From the NCBI RefSeq assembly GCF_003315245.1, contig NZ_QNRT01000001.1:254963-318962 (forward strand): DNA of 64,000 bases, written 5' to 3'. The position numbers and the translations under genes are program-made. The notes beneath the pieces are model-generated. The model searched no databases. It had not been told where the DNA came from and was given only the letters and a program-made list of their open reading frames with translations. Origin of the DNA: Arenicella xantha. Lineage in GTDB: Bacteria > Pseudomonadota > Gammaproteobacteria > Arenicellales > Arenicellaceae. Below, piece after piece: positions 1 to 8,645 of the stretch. Position 1 is the stretch's first letter, and every line of letters starts with the position of its first letter.

Positions 1-55
1 CACTGCACGGCAACAGAACTTAATCGAGCTATGCTATGCGAACGCCAAGCCTAAC

Positions 56-664
56 TCAAAGGCATATAGGCGCGACAAGATGCTTGGCATTCCCGTCCGT
101 TGACGGCTGGCGGTTTGGCACAATCAGCGGAAAGCAAAACCCTTCGTTGTAAAAGACCACACCATTAAGCACTCGATTAGGTATTGATCCAGAAAACGGC
201 TCACCACACACAGCATCGTTTGCGTAGACCGCAAGATCACTATTCTCAAGATAGGCTTCACTGTCCTCGCTATTGGAGTAAAACAAGGTATTGGAGCTCA
301 CTACCATAAGCCCCGTAGTCTCAAACGAGTCGACAATAAAATCACTTAAATCAAGCCGAGTAAATTTATCAAAGCCTTGAGATTGAATAGAAAAATCAGA
401 CACTTTCCGCCAACTCTCAGACCGAAGTTCGGACCCTAAATAACTGCCCTGCTTAGTAAAAATCCGCAATCGGTGAGTGCCCGGCGACAGTGATAAACCA
501 AGCGCATTGACCGTAATGGGCTTGGCTTTAGCCGTGATATCAAGATAGTTGCCAGTACAACTATTACCGCCTTGATTGCTAAGTAAAATACGCTCTGCCG
601 CTTGCACACCACAACATATGCCCAACCCCAGCGAGGCAAGCATCACCAACAATATGTTCTTCAT
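56..664 (-). CDS. Exported hypothetical protein with Cys-Leu C-terminus
   Basis: A 202-residue protein I do not recognise. It starts with a clear signal peptide (short basic start, hydrophobic core, cleavage near VQA-AE at residues 21-23), so it is probably periplasmic or outer-membrane/extracellular. The rest looks beta-rich, with no catalytic motif visible. The tail is odd: CFPLIVP lies about 26 residues before the end and the protein finishes in APICL. A similar ending is seen in the beta-helix protein at 12708-15749 and the broken one at 41075. It stands alone, with no close operon partner. Function unknown; the export call is solid. Confidence 0.7.
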   Translation of the reverse strand: MKNILLVMLASLGLGICCGVQAAERILLSNQGGNSCTGNYLDITAKAKPITVNALGLSLSPGTHRLRIFTKQGSYLGSELRSESWRKVSDFSIQSQGFDKFTRLDLSDFIVDSFETTGLMVVSSNTLFYSNSEDSEAYLENSDLAVYANDAVCGEPFSGSIPNRVLNGVVFYNEGFCFPLIVPNRQPSTDGNAKHLVAPICL

Positions 665-857
665 TTTTCAACCCTAAACCTAGACCCAGAAAACCAACAT
701 CCATTCTACTGCATCGACTAAATTTCGATTGAACGTACTCCGCCCCTCAATCGGCCTGCTCACAAACTTAGCACCACCATGCCATTAGCCTTTGCTCAGG
801 CTCAAAAGTAATAAGTACCTGAGCGAACCAGTGCTTGCTCACACACCGACTATACAA

Positions 858-897
858 CGAATCAATTCATTAAGCAGATATCGCTGTGATTGATTCG
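858..897 (-). terminator. Inverted repeat, possible terminator
   Basis: CGAATCAAT at 858-866 pairs perfectly with ATTGATTCG at 889-897, with a shorter CAG/CTG pairing inside the loop. It lies just past the stop of the small minus-strand gene at 912-1088. There is no strong T-run after the stem, so a Rho-independent terminator is only one reading; an RNA-stabilising hairpin is another. Confidence 0.4.
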
Positions 898-911
898 CTG
901 ACAGCCTATGA

Positions 912-1088
912 TTAGGTGAATTTCGACAATATCTGTGGACATGATTGAATCAAGCGAATTGCTCGGTTGATATCAACGTCTGGGTCGCACTCTTCACCGA
1001 CCACGATAAACATTGTAACTTCGATTTCAATACCATTGGGCAAACGACAAATAATCGACTCGTTAAGTTGACGGGCTTGAATTTTCAT
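912..1088 (-). CDS. Small hypothetical protein (58 aa)
   Basis: A short protein starting MKIQARQLNE, with no signal peptide, no membrane segment and no recognised domain. The start at 1088 is chosen over the ATG 12 bases upstream because a GGAGG Shine-Dalgarno lies at 1094-1098, five bases before it. The strong ribosome-binding site and the hairpin just past the stop argue that the gene is real despite its size. Residues 5-25 (beta-like, LNESIICRLPNG) could form a small beta-hairpin. Function unknown. Confidence 0.5.
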   Translation of the reverse strand: MKIQARQLNESIICRLPNGIEIEVTMFIVVGEECDPDVDINRAIRLIQSCPQILSKFT

Positions 1089-1277
1089 AGGAACCTCCAT
1101 GTTCTCAATTGAAATTCAGTGTAACCAGCAATACACTTCAGCGCCTCACCCAGTAGAGTGATTTGATGAGTGTTCGCATGAATAGTAACTCTCCCCCCAA
1201 GGGATGGGTCTATACGTCGGCGGCGCCGAGCCAACCGATCAACTGAAGACATTCCGTGCTTCACACCGAGTATAGTA

Positions 1278-2630
1278 ATGACGACATCCGCCAAGCAAAC
1301 TGCCGAGCTCACGCGACTTACGCAGGCATTAGTAACATTAAATGAGTCGTTACCGCAGCTGTTCAAAGATGCTTTCAATACTGAAAAATTGGCAGCGATC
1401 TCGAGTGAAGGACTATTTTCGCCTCAAGAAGACGAGCAAATGGGTTATTGGTTTGCACGCTTTATAACCATTCGTCGCAATTTGTGGTCCATCGTTGAAG
1501 CCGGCATTCAAACCACCGGCGGTATCAGCAAATTATCAGCCGAACGAGACTACCCTTTTTTCGTACTCGCCTATTCAGCGGTATGCTCACTAATAAGAAT
1601 GGATCGCTTTTTGGTCGGCAAAGTCGCCACACACACCATTATTCAACGTAAGCTCAATGAAGCCTTACCTCAGCACCGCATTGAGCGTAAACAGTTTAGC
1701 GAAATCTATCAGGCACTGGTTCAACCTGCGAACGCGTTGCGTATTCACCAAGCACATCGCACCTTAAAGCGACACGCCGAAACGATTCAACTCGCGGTTA
1801 GAGACTCTCCGGTGGAATCCGTTTTGTCACGCCTACCGCAGCAGGAACGCTATCTGAATCTAAGCCGCAGACACTATTTCTTAGCTTGGCTCAAGTCCCG
1901 CAAGCTGGTGTGGCGGCGACGTGGCGCATCGGCTAAACAAAAGTCTCTGTTCACCGTATTAGAGTACAGCGGTCGACTAGCCTCTGAATTGTCGCTACCT
2001 AGACCCAAGAAAGTCACACCGACAGTCCGCGACCAACTCGCTAAGCTCATTCAGCCAGGCGACATTTTCATAACCCGTCATAGCCGCGCGCTAACCAATT
2101 TGTTTTTGCCTGGCTATTGGCCACATGCGGCATTGTATGTCGGCTATGAGCACGATCGCGACCGCCTGCAGATACCGCACGACCCGATACATCATCGCTT
2201 CTGGTGTGAGTCTGCGTGTACGCTCGAGGCACTTAAAGACGGCGTACATTTTCGCTCCTTAGCATCCACCTTAAGTGTCGACGCATTTGTAGTAATTCGG
2301 CCGAACTTTAGTCAAACCGATATCGCCCAAGCGCTAGGCCGAGTCGCGGTACACGCCGGTAAAGCGTATAACTTTGACTTTGATTTCTTTCGCGCCGACC
2401 AACTGGTCTGCACCGAGGTAATTTATCGAGCGTTTGATGGTATTGCTGGACGCCGCATCCCACTGCATGAACGAGTCGGGCGTAAAACCCTGTCGGCCGA
2501 AGACATTCTAGACCTCACTATTGAGTCCGACTGGGCGCAAGCGATTGCTATTTTCGGGGTTGGCGACAGCAAGCATGAACTCATCACCGACCACCGAGTT
2601 AACGCGGTGTTGCAACAAAGTTACCGATAA
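1278..2630 (+). CDS. YiiX/YaeF-type permuted papain-like protein (C92 family)
   Basis: The last ~200 of 450 residues match the permuted NlpC/P60-like fold of the YiiX/YaeF (C92) family: QPGDIFITR, then the WPHAALYVG histidine (about residue 283), then the LVCTEVIYRAF cysteine (about residue 378). In this circularly permuted fold the His precedes the Cys. The first ~230 residues are helical with many Arg and Lys and have no domain I recognise; one hydrophobic stretch lies near residues 95-110 (FFVLAYSAVCSLI). There is no signal peptide, so it may act on the cytoplasmic face, possibly on lipids or amide bonds. The ATG at 1278 has a weak ribosome-binding site. The family call is firm; the substrate is unknown. 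Confidence 0.75.
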   Translation: MTTSAKQTAELTRLTQALVTLNESLPQLFKDAFNTEKLAAISSEGLFSPQEDEQMGYWFARFITIRRNLWSIVEAGIQTTGGISKLSAERDYPFFVLAYSAVCSLIRMDRFLVGKVATHTIIQRKLNEALPQHRIERKQFSEIYQALVQPANALRIHQAHRTLKRHAETIQLAVRDSPVESVLSRLPQQERYLNLSRRHYFLAWLKSRKLVWRRRGASAKQKSLFTVLEYSGRLASELSLPRPKKVTPTVRDQLAKLIQPGDIFITRHSRALTNLFLPGYWPHAALYVGYEHDRDRLQIPHDPIHHRFWCESACTLEALKDGVHFRSLASTLSVDAFVVIRPNFSQTDIAQALGRVAVHAGKAYNFDFDFFRADQLVCTEVIYRAFDGIAGRRIPLHERVGRKTLSAEDILDLTIESDWAQAIAIFGVGDSKHELITDHRVNAVLQQSYR

Positions 2631-2748
2631 ATGTTAGTTCAATCTCGCGAATCAAACACAAACTGGTTATGGTTTTTTTCAGCAGTACGTTATTCTATCT
2701 ACGGTATTTTTAGTATCGCGAAAAACCTTTACCACCTTTGACTAACTC

Positions 2749-3675
2749 ATGATTAATCAAATTCCAACCCTAGACATTTCTGACTTTGGCCACGACCCCG
2801 AGGGATTTACCAATGCCTTTAAACGAGCCTATACCGAATGGGGGTTTGCTGGCATTACCGGCCACGGTATTGACCCAGAGCAGATACGTAACGCATTCGC
2901 GGCGGCTCAAGCATTCTTCGCGCTGCCAGTTGAAAAAAAGACTCGCTACGAAACCGACGCCGTTGGTCGCTCCCGTGGTTATGTTCCCTTTGGCACGGAA
3001 AAAGCGAAAGACTCAGAATTTTCTGACCTAAAAGAGTTTTACCATGTTGGCCGCGAGGTTGCTGGCATCGCGCACCTCGCACCGAATGTGTGGCCGGCTG
3101 AAATTACCGCCTTCAGATCCAGTTTTGAGTCACTCTTTACATCACTTGATGACTTGGCTCACAGACTGCTACAAGTCTTCGCGCTGAGCTTGGAGCTCCC
3201 GCAGGATTATTTCGACACACGCGTCAATCACGGCGAAGCACTACTGCGGATTCTGCATTACCCACCAATATTGGATGGTAATGTTCCAAATTTAAGGGCC
3301 GCGGCACATGAAGATATCAACCTATTAACCTTGTTGGTCGGCTCGGAGCAAGAAGGTTTAGAAGTGTTGAGCCGGCAAGGCGAATGGGTACCGATCAGCA
3401 TGATTAAGGGCACGATTATCTGCAATGTCGGCGACATGCTGCAACGCCTCAGTAACGGAACATTACCATCAACGACACACCGAGTAGTTAATCCACAGGG
3501 CGACAAGGCCAAGTCAAGTCGTTACTCAATACCGTTTTTCATGCATCCCAACCCGACCATGCGCTTAGATTGCCTACCGCAATGCGTTACCGACGATCAA
3601 CCACTACAATACCCACCGATCACGGCTAGCGATTATTTAACCGAACGCCTTATCCAAATAGGGTTAATGAAATGA
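2749..3675 (+). CDS. 2-oxoglutarate/Fe(II)-dependent oxygenase, isopenicillin N synthase-like
   Basis: A 308-residue cytosolic dioxygenase of the isopenicillin N synthase-like family. The iron triad is intact: H187-x-D189 (in AAHEDIN) and H244 (in TTHRVVNP). The 2-oxoglutarate-binding R258-x-S260 follows. The N-terminal DIOX_N region is typical (IPTLDISDF, WGFAGITGHG). It overlaps the next gene, a PfkB kinase, by 4 bases (ATGA), so the two are translationally coupled; a nucleoside hydrolase and thymidine kinase follow. That context suggests oxidation of a purine, pyrimidine or nucleoside, as IPNS-like enzymes do in some base-catabolism pathways. The substrate is an inference. Confidence 0.85.
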   Translation: MINQIPTLDISDFGHDPEGFTNAFKRAYTEWGFAGITGHGIDPEQIRNAFAAAQAFFALPVEKKTRYETDAVGRSRGYVPFGTEKAKDSEFSDLKEFYHVGREVAGIAHLAPNVWPAEITAFRSSFESLFTSLDDLAHRLLQVFALSLELPQDYFDTRVNHGEALLRILHYPPILDGNVPNLRAAAHEDINLLTLLVGSEQEGLEVLSRQGEWVPISMIKGTIICNVGDMLQRLSNGTLPSTTHRVVNPQGDKAKSSRYSIPFFMHPNPTMRLDCLPQCVTDDQPLQYPPITASDYLTERLIQIGLMK

Positions 3676-4562
3676 GTCGACCAATCATCAATATTGGTTC
3701 GATCAATATCGACTACGTTTACCGAGTGCCACATTTTGTGCAACCTGGCGAAACGCTTGCGAGCCAAACCCTAAGCAAAGGGCTGGGCGGCAAAGGTGCC
3801 AACCAATCGGTCGCCATTGCGGCGGCCGGCGGTCATGTTCAACACGTCGGCCAAGTTCATCAATCAGATGTCTGGGCAGTTGAGCAACTCACCGCCGCAG
3901 GGGTTGGAACTGATGCGATTCAACTATCAAGCGAAGCCAGCGGCCACGCTATCATTCAAGTAGACGACGCTGGTGAAAATGCAATTGTATTGCATGGTGG
4001 CGCCAACCAAACGCTTAAGCCAGACACCGTAAGCTCGGTATTAACACAGCACTCTGAGGCCGCGTGTCTGTTGCTACAAAATGAATGCAACCTGCTAGCT
4101 GATTCGTTCGCAATAGCTCATGAATTAGGCGTCGCCGTGGTTTTAAACCCAGCACCGATGACGCAAGACATTATTGACCTGCCATTACACCTACTCGATA
4201 CGTTAATTGTGAATCAAGGCGAAGCCCAAGGCCTGACCGGTGAAATCGCGATAGATGACGTTGTACGTACGCTGCGTGACCGCTTACCGAATACTCGGCT
4301 AGTAATCACCTTAGGCGCTCAAGGTGCCCTCCTCGCGCATTCAGGGAAAATACTGGAATGCGCCGCTGAGCATGTCACTGCAGTAGACACGACTGGCGCT
4401 GGCGATACTTTTGTTGGATATTTTCTGGCTGGCGTAGTGGCGGGCTTGAGCGATCAAGACTCCTTAGCCAGAGCCTGCCTTGCCAGCGCAATTGCGGTTA
4501 CCCGATCGGGAGCCATTTCTTCCATACCAACCCTCGATGAACTGAGTCGATACAAGAACTGA
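3672..4562 (+). CDS. Ribokinase-like PfkB sugar kinase
   Basis: A 296-residue PfkB-family kinase. The N-terminal motif GSINIDYVYRVPHFVQPGET and the GGKGANQSVAIAAAGG signature match ribokinases. The C-terminal signature VDTTGAGDTFVGYF holds the catalytic Asp and the anion hole. The length is close to that of RbsK (about 305). Beside a nucleoside hydrolase, the natural role is to phosphorylate the ribose released from a nucleoside, feeding the pentose phosphate pathway. It begins inside the stop of the 2OG oxygenase gene and ends 3 bases before the hydrolase gene. Substrate could also be another sugar or a nucleoside itself, so no symbol is given. Confidence 0.85.
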   Translation: MSRPIINIGSINIDYVYRVPHFVQPGETLASQTLSKGLGGKGANQSVAIAAAGGHVQHVGQVHQSDVWAVEQLTAAGVGTDAIQLSSEASGHAIIQVDDAGENAIVLHGGANQTLKPDTVSSVLTQHSEAACLLLQNECNLLADSFAIAHELGVAVVLNPAPMTQDIIDLPLHLLDTLIVNQGEAQGLTGEIAIDDVVRTLRDRLPNTRLVITLGAQGALLAHSGKILECAAEHVTAVDTTGAGDTFVGYFLAGVVAGLSDQDSLARACLASAIAVTRSGAISSIPTLDELSRYKN

Positions 4563-4565
4563 AAC

Positions 4566-5537
4566 ATGCCAAAAATTATTCTAGATACCGACCCAGGTAT
4601 TGATGATGCACAAGCTATTGCCTTTGCCATTGCCCATCCGGATATCGAGCTGCTGGCACTCACTACCGTGTTCGGCAATGCCTCGGTAGCGCTAACAACA
4701 CGCAACGCGCTGTCGATTTTGAGCGTGTTCGGCCGGCCCGACATACCCGTTTCGGCAGGCGCTGAGGTGCCATTAGAAATGGCTCCGTTCCCGGCTCCCG
4801 ATTTTGTCCATGGGGCCGACGGTATCGGCAACATCGATCTACCCGAGCCCAGCACCAAAGCACTCAATGAGACTGCCGCGCAAACCATTGTGCGCCTTGC
4901 TAGAGCGCATCCCAGTGAGATCACGTTGGTAGCCATTGGCCCGTTAACTAACATCGCGCAGGCAGTCACATTAGACCCAGAATTACCAAGCCTATTGAAA
5001 GAACTAGTGGTTATGGGCGGCACGGTACATCAGGCTGGCAATGTAACGCCGCTGGCTGAAGCAAACTTCATCAATGATCCGCACGCGGCAGACATCGTGT
5101 GCGCGCACGACTGGCCACTATCAATTATTGGTCTAGATGTAACTCTGCAAACCGTTTTGCGCGACCATGATTTGGCCACAATCAGAGAATCTTCCGGCAA
5201 AGCAGGTCAGTTCTTGTGGGACAGTAGCCGCTTCTATATCGATTTTTATGCAAGCCGTTTAGAACGCGCTGGCGACCTAGACCGAGCCTGTGCAATGCAT
5301 GATGCCAGCGCATTAGTTTACACAGTCGAACCGAGCGCCTTTGGGTTTATCAGCGGACCAGCTCGAGTCATCCATGATGGCGTCGCACTGGGTCAACTCA
5401 CTATTGATACACAACGTGAACCTTATTTACTACCATATTGGAGCGATCTCCCCGACTGCCGAGCCGCGATTGAGGTCGATGCCGACCGCGTACAATCACT
5501 GTTTATTGAGACCCTCATCAATTTTCCATTTTCGTAA
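4566..5537 (+). CDS. Inosine-uridine-preferring nucleoside hydrolase family protein
   Basis: A 323-residue nucleoside N-ribohydrolase (IunH/Rih family). The N-terminal calcium-binding motif DTDPGIDDA is intact (residues 6-14), as are the mid-protein VAIGPLTNIAQA and the EANFINDPHAA region. It hydrolyses a nucleoside to ribose and free base. It is three bases downstream of a ribokinase-like gene and thirteen bases upstream of thymidine kinase, forming one compact run with the 2OG oxygenase. Base specificity (purine, pyrimidine or a modified base) cannot be read from the sequence. Confidence 0.9.
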   Translation: MPKIILDTDPGIDDAQAIAFAIAHPDIELLALTTVFGNASVALTTRNALSILSVFGRPDIPVSAGAEVPLEMAPFPAPDFVHGADGIGNIDLPEPSTKALNETAAQTIVRLARAHPSEITLVAIGPLTNIAQAVTLDPELPSLLKELVVMGGTVHQAGNVTPLAEANFINDPHAADIVCAHDWPLSIIGLDVTLQTVLRDHDLATIRESSGKAGQFLWDSSRFYIDFYASRLERAGDLDRACAMHDASALVYTVEPSAFGFISGPARVIHDGVALGQLTIDTQREPYLLPYWSDLPDCRAAIEVDADRVQSLFIETLINFPFS

Positions 5538-5550
5538 ATAGTATTAACGC

Positions 5551-6135
5551 ATGGCAAAACTCTACTTTTACTACTCGACCATGAATGCGGGTAAGTCTAC
5601 GACGCTGCTGCAGTCCAGTTTCAACTACCGAGAACGCGGCATGCATACCTTGTTGCTAACCGCGGCGTTTGATGATCGTTACGGCAAGGGCAAGGTCAGC
5701 TCACGAATTGGCTTGTCGCAAAGCGCCGACCTGTTTTCGGATGGTGATGACCTGTTTAAACACGTCACGCAACGTCACTCCGAAACACCCATCCATTGCG
5801 TGTTGGTTGACGAGGCACAATTCTTAAGTCAAGACCAAGTCTGGCAACTCAGCGAGGTGTGTGACGAATTAGGCATTCCTGTGTTGTGCTACGGCATCCG
5901 AACCGACTTCCAAGGGCATCTATTTAATGGCAGCCAGTGGTTACTGGCCTGGGCCGATGTACTGGTCGAGTTAAAGACGATTTGCCACTGTGGTAGCAAA
6001 GCCAATATGGTGGTACGCGTCGACCAACAAGGTGAAGTTATCCAGCAGGGCTCTCAAGTCGAAATTGGCGGCAATGATCGCTACGTTTCGCTGTGTCGCC
6101 GCCATTTTAAAAGCGCCTATAAAACAGTCGAGTAA
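5551..6135 (+). CDS. tdk: Thymidine kinase
   Basis: A 194-residue type II thymidine kinase, usual length for the family. The P-loop reads STMNAGKST (residues 9-17), and the Walker B-like VDEAQFL lies near residue 88. The lasso region ends in the zinc-site CHCGSKA and a second cysteine in SLCRRHF, so only part of the usual four-Cys zinc site is obvious. It phosphorylates thymidine to dTMP in the salvage pathway. It sits last in the nucleoside-salvage run, 13 bases after the nucleoside hydrolase gene, which fits co-transcription. Confidence 0.92.
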   Translation: MAKLYFYYSTMNAGKSTTLLQSSFNYRERGMHTLLLTAAFDDRYGKGKVSSRIGLSQSADLFSDGDDLFKHVTQRHSETPIHCVLVDEAQFLSQDQVWQLSEVCDELGIPVLCYGIRTDFQGHLFNGSQWLLAWADVLVELKTICHCGSKANMVVRVDQQGEVIQQGSQVEIGGNDRYVSLCRRHFKSAYKTVE

Positions 6136-6243
6136 TCAGCTAAACAAAAAAAATCATTTTTTTGAATCCACTTTGGCCAGTCAGGCATCTAACTTTATAG
6201 AAACACCAATTACGGTATTTCGTAAATAGATTGGAGCAAAAAA

Positions 6244-6543
6244 ATGAAACACCTAGTTCTTAGCTTAACCATGATCTCAAGCTTACTTATTAGCGCCACG
6301 TCGATGGCAAGCGACATCACTAGCCATACGATCGCCGGCAACACTACGAGCGACCATAAAATTGACACTGTGTATGTCGTTTCAAATGGCGATGCTGCCA
6401 ACTTTGAAGTGTATAGCCTTAACATCGCACAATCAGCCATTGAAGACTCAGTCGAGCTTATGGTCGAAAGTTTTTCTGACAAGTTAGCAAAAGGCAACAC
6501 GAACAAAGTTAGCATTGACGCTAGCGCCGGCTCAGCAATCTAA
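6244..6543 (+). CDS. Small exported hypothetical protein
   Basis: A 99-residue protein with a clean signal peptide (MKHLVLSLTMISSLLISATSMA, cleavage before SDI). The mature part is about 75 residues, probably one small alpha/beta unit in the periplasm. A GGAG ribosome-binding site lies 7 bases before the ATG. No domain is recognised. It resembles short periplasmic proteins of the DUF3316/YhcN type in layout only. A strong hairpin follows 18 bases past the stop. Confidence 0.65.
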   Translation: MKHLVLSLTMISSLLISATSMASDITSHTIAGNTTSDHKIDTVYVVSNGDAANFEVYSLNIAQSAIEDSVELMVESFSDKLAKGNTNKVSIDASAGSAI

Positions 6544-6560
6544 TGCTGGTGGTTCAAAGC

Positions 6561-6594
6561 AGATGGCTGTCGATGATTTTAATCACAGCCATCT
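6561..6594. terminator. Strong hairpin between convergent genes
   Basis: AGATGGCTGT (6561-6570) and ACAGCCATCT (6585-6594) are perfect inverted copies, with a 14-base loop that can pair further (GAT/ATC). It lies between two convergent genes, so it could stop transcription from both sides. Neither side carries a run of T, so termination efficiency is doubtful. Confidence 0.5.
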
Positions 6595-6698
6595 AGCAGA
6601 GACACTCAATCAGAACTGACAACTAGCAATCCCACGCCTCAGCAAAACTTTCCAAGCGAAACCAATTCGCGCTTATTGCCTATCATCTACACGGCACG

Positions 6699-7229
6699 CT
6701 AATTCGCCACATAATTCGGATAAACATACGCCTCCTCCTTCTCGATACGCTCAAGAAGAGCATCACCAACCAGCTTCAAGCGCTCGACAAAATCCGCGTC
6801 GTAGTCAGTTTTTTTAATGGATTTATCCAAAAACTGCTTAATACCGCGCGCCAACTTATCCATTTCAGTTTTGATCGCGGTAACCGCTTCTTTCTGGCTC
6901 GGCTTACGCGCCGAGTTACGCAGATATATATAAAGCGAGGTGTTTTCCTGCAATAAGTGTCCGACTAAAAGATCCTTAAATTCGATTAGATATTGCCTGG
7001 TTAGCTCATTTTTATGGTTTTGCGCAGCCGTCAAAGTCTTCCAATAGACTGCCATTAAATCTCGGTGCTGTTGTTCAAGCAGCGGCACGAGCTTGGGTTT
7101 GTAGGCTATTTTAGTATTGGGGGCAAATTGGGTAGTTGAAGGAATTTGGCTTAATGGAGTATTAACCACTTCTCGACTAACCGGTGTGGCCTTGTCGGGA
7201 GAAAGGCGTTCTATCAATTTTTCTAACAT
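6699..7229 (-). CDS. Hemerythrin-like (HHE) domain protein with incomplete ligands
   Basis: A 176-residue all-helical cytosolic protein. From about residue 48 it follows the hemerythrin HHE pattern: LLEQQHRDL (H55), then HLLQE (H91 and E95), then RIEKEEAYVYP, which corresponds to the usual HI-EE-LYP helix but with Arg161 where a His ligand is expected. It may therefore bind a non-standard iron centre or none. The first ~45 residues are a Pro/Thr-rich lead without a signal peptide. Related four-helix proteins sense oxygen or nitric oxide or, like Rsd/AlgQ, bind regulators. An FNR-like box lies about 130 bases upstream. Confidence 0.6.
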   Translation of the reverse strand: MLEKLIERLSPDKATPVSREVVNTPLSQIPSTTQFAPNTKIAYKPKLVPLLEQQHRDLMAVYWKTLTAAQNHKNELTRQYLIEFKDLLVGHLLQENTSLYIYLRNSARKPSQKEAVTAIKTEMDKLARGIKQFLDKSIKKTDYDADFVERLKLVGDALLERIEKEEAYVYPNYVAN

Positions 7230-7358
7230 GGTTGGGTATCCTGTTTTTTCTGGTTAACTCGGACGCTGATCATGCAACACGCGCCGTGTAATTAAATCTA
7301 AAGCGAGCTTCCCAACCGAGCTCGTCAAACGAATATACACCAGAAATGTTCAAAAAAT

Positions 7359-7372
7359 GTGATAAAAATCAA
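7359..7372. promoter_or_regulatory. FNR/Crp-like binding site
   Basis: GTGAT-AAAA-ATCAA matches the FNR consensus TTGAT-N4-ATCAA at nine of ten positions. It is 130-143 bases upstream of the hemerythrin-like start at 7229, in the gap behind map. Oxygen- or NO-linked control of that gene would make sense, but no -10/-35 pair was fixed. Confidence 0.4.
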
Positions 7373-7431
7373 CATTTTGCAGGAACCACTATTGAACCGA
7401 AGGTCAACTATTAACCAACTATTTACAAAAC

Positions 7432-8226
7432 TCAGACTGAAATCGACTCTTCAGCACGCTGCGTCAATACCTCGAAACCACGATTGGTTACTAACACCGT
7501 ATGCTCCCATTGGGCTGACGGCTTGTTGTCACGCGTAACTACGGTCCAACCATCTTTCTGTAGCTTTGTATGTCGCCCACCCATATTGATCATGGGCTCA
7601 ATAGTGAACGTCATACCGGGCTTTAAAACTAGGCCCGTACTAGGTCGACCATAGTGTAAAACTTGAGGTTCCTCATGCATTTCACGCCCAATCCCATGGC
7701 CACAATATTCACGCACCACACTGTAGCCAGCTAACTCCGCGTGTCGCTGAATCGCAAAGCCTATGTCACCTAATGTTGCACCCGGACGCACTGACCGTAT
7801 GCCCTGCAACATCGCTTGATAAGTTTGCTCGACCAAGCGCACGGCATTATCTGGTGCGTCAGGTAGCGTATACATCTTGCTGGAATCGGCGATATACCCA
7901 TTCTTCTCTAGCGTAATATCAAAATTGACGATATCGCTCGATTGCAATTTGCGCTGAGCACTTGGCATGCCATGACATACCTCATGATTAATTGATGCAT
8001 TCAGCGCAAACGGGTAGTTGTACTGACCAATACTGGCCGGTCGCGCCCGCAGATGCTGCCGAATATAGTCAGTTGCCGCATCGTTTATCTGCATCGTGGT
8101 AACGCCCGGTGCAACTATCGAGTCTAACATTTCGAATACTTGCGCCAACAAACGGCCCGCCTCACGCATTTGTTCAATTTGCGCAGCCGACTTAATGATT
8201 GGCCGGTTTATATTATTTCTCATCAT
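7432..8226 (-). CDS. map: Type I methionine aminopeptidase
   Basis: A 264-residue MetAP removing N-terminal methionine from new proteins in the cytoplasm. The five metal ligands are visible: Asp in VNFDIT, Asp in IADSSKMY, His in CGHGIGREMHEEP, Glu in FTIEPMIN and Glu in QWEHTVLVT. The substrate-site His is in SINHEVCHGMPS. It starts three bases past the stop of a ParD-like gene, so the two form one operon; the start is one of two consecutive ATGs (8226 or 8223). This pairing with a ParD-like protein is typical of an extra Map paralog, whereas the housekeeping copy usually lies next to rpsB. Whether another map exists in the genome cannot be seen here. Confidence 0.93.
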   Translation of the reverse strand: MMRNNINRPIIKSAAQIEQMREAGRLLAQVFEMLDSIVAPGVTTMQINDAATDYIRQHLRARPASIGQYNYPFALNASINHEVCHGMPSAQRKLQSSDIVNFDITLEKNGYIADSSKMYTLPDAPDNAVRLVEQTYQAMLQGIRSVRPGATLGDIGFAIQRHAELAGYSVVREYCGHGIGREMHEEPQVLHYGRPSTGLVLKPGMTFTIEPMINMGGRHTKLQKDGWTVVTRDNKPSAQWEHTVLVTNRGFEVLTQRAEESISV

Positions 8227-8229
8227 GGT

Positions 8230-8433
8230 TTAGGCAGAAGCCTCAGCATCCGGCGCCACGGCCGGCAATAGGTATTGTTGTAAAATATCGTTGTATGTTA
8301 ACTCTGGGTTTAACTCACATAACCGCCCCAAACGAATCCAAAATTCAGCCTGAGCATTAATCGAACGCGACATGGACTTGCTCGATACTCTAATTTCGTC
8401 ATGAAGTTGATCACTAATCTTTAGTATTCCCAC
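8230..8433 (-). CDS. ParD-like antitoxin-family protein
   Basis: A 67-residue protein (GILKISDQLHDEIR, then MSRSINAQAEFWIRLGRL) that I recognise as the ParD-like family found beside map genes. This kind of protein forms a ribbon-helix-helix dimer that binds DNA. The start is GTG at 8433, with an AAGG-type ribosome-binding site about 8 bases upstream. No ParE-like toxin is present: the partner gene is map. A 26-base near-perfect palindrome lies 17 bases upstream, the expected place for an autoregulatory operator. Whether it restrains MetAP activity or only its expression is unknown. Confidence 0.8.
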   Translation of the reverse strand: MGILKISDQLHDEIRVSSKSMSRSINAQAEFWIRLGRLCELNPELTYNDILQQYLLPAVAPDAEASA

Positions 8434-8450
8434 AATTCAGCCTTACCCTT

Positions 8451-8476
8451 TATATGTTTCGTATACAAAACATATA
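8451..8476. promoter_or_regulatory. Palindromic operator upstream of parD-like/map operon
   Basis: A 26-base inverted repeat: the left arm TATATGTTT and right arm AAACATATA flank a central GTATAC, with one mismatched pair. It ends 17 bases upstream of the ParD-like start and overlaps the likely -10 area. Its length and symmetry suit a dimer-of-dimers ribbon-helix-helix repressor, so autoregulation by the ParD-like protein is likely. Binding is inferred, the palindrome is seen. Confidence 0.65.
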
Positions 8477-8645
8477 ATACTGATTTTTGCTAAATCGAGC
8501 TAGTTAAAAATTCTCTGGAAATAGACATTTTTGCCAGATGCCTGACGAACGACAAGCACTCGTCGCCTCCTGTTCAAGCAAATTTGGTTTATAATGACGC
8601 CGAGCCAATGAACCGAATTGTTAAAACAGTCAAAGAAGGCACTGC

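Noticed and set aside
1085-1378. Minus-strand frame overlapping the C92 gene start
   Set aside because: Overlaps two better-supported genes and has no recognisable features.
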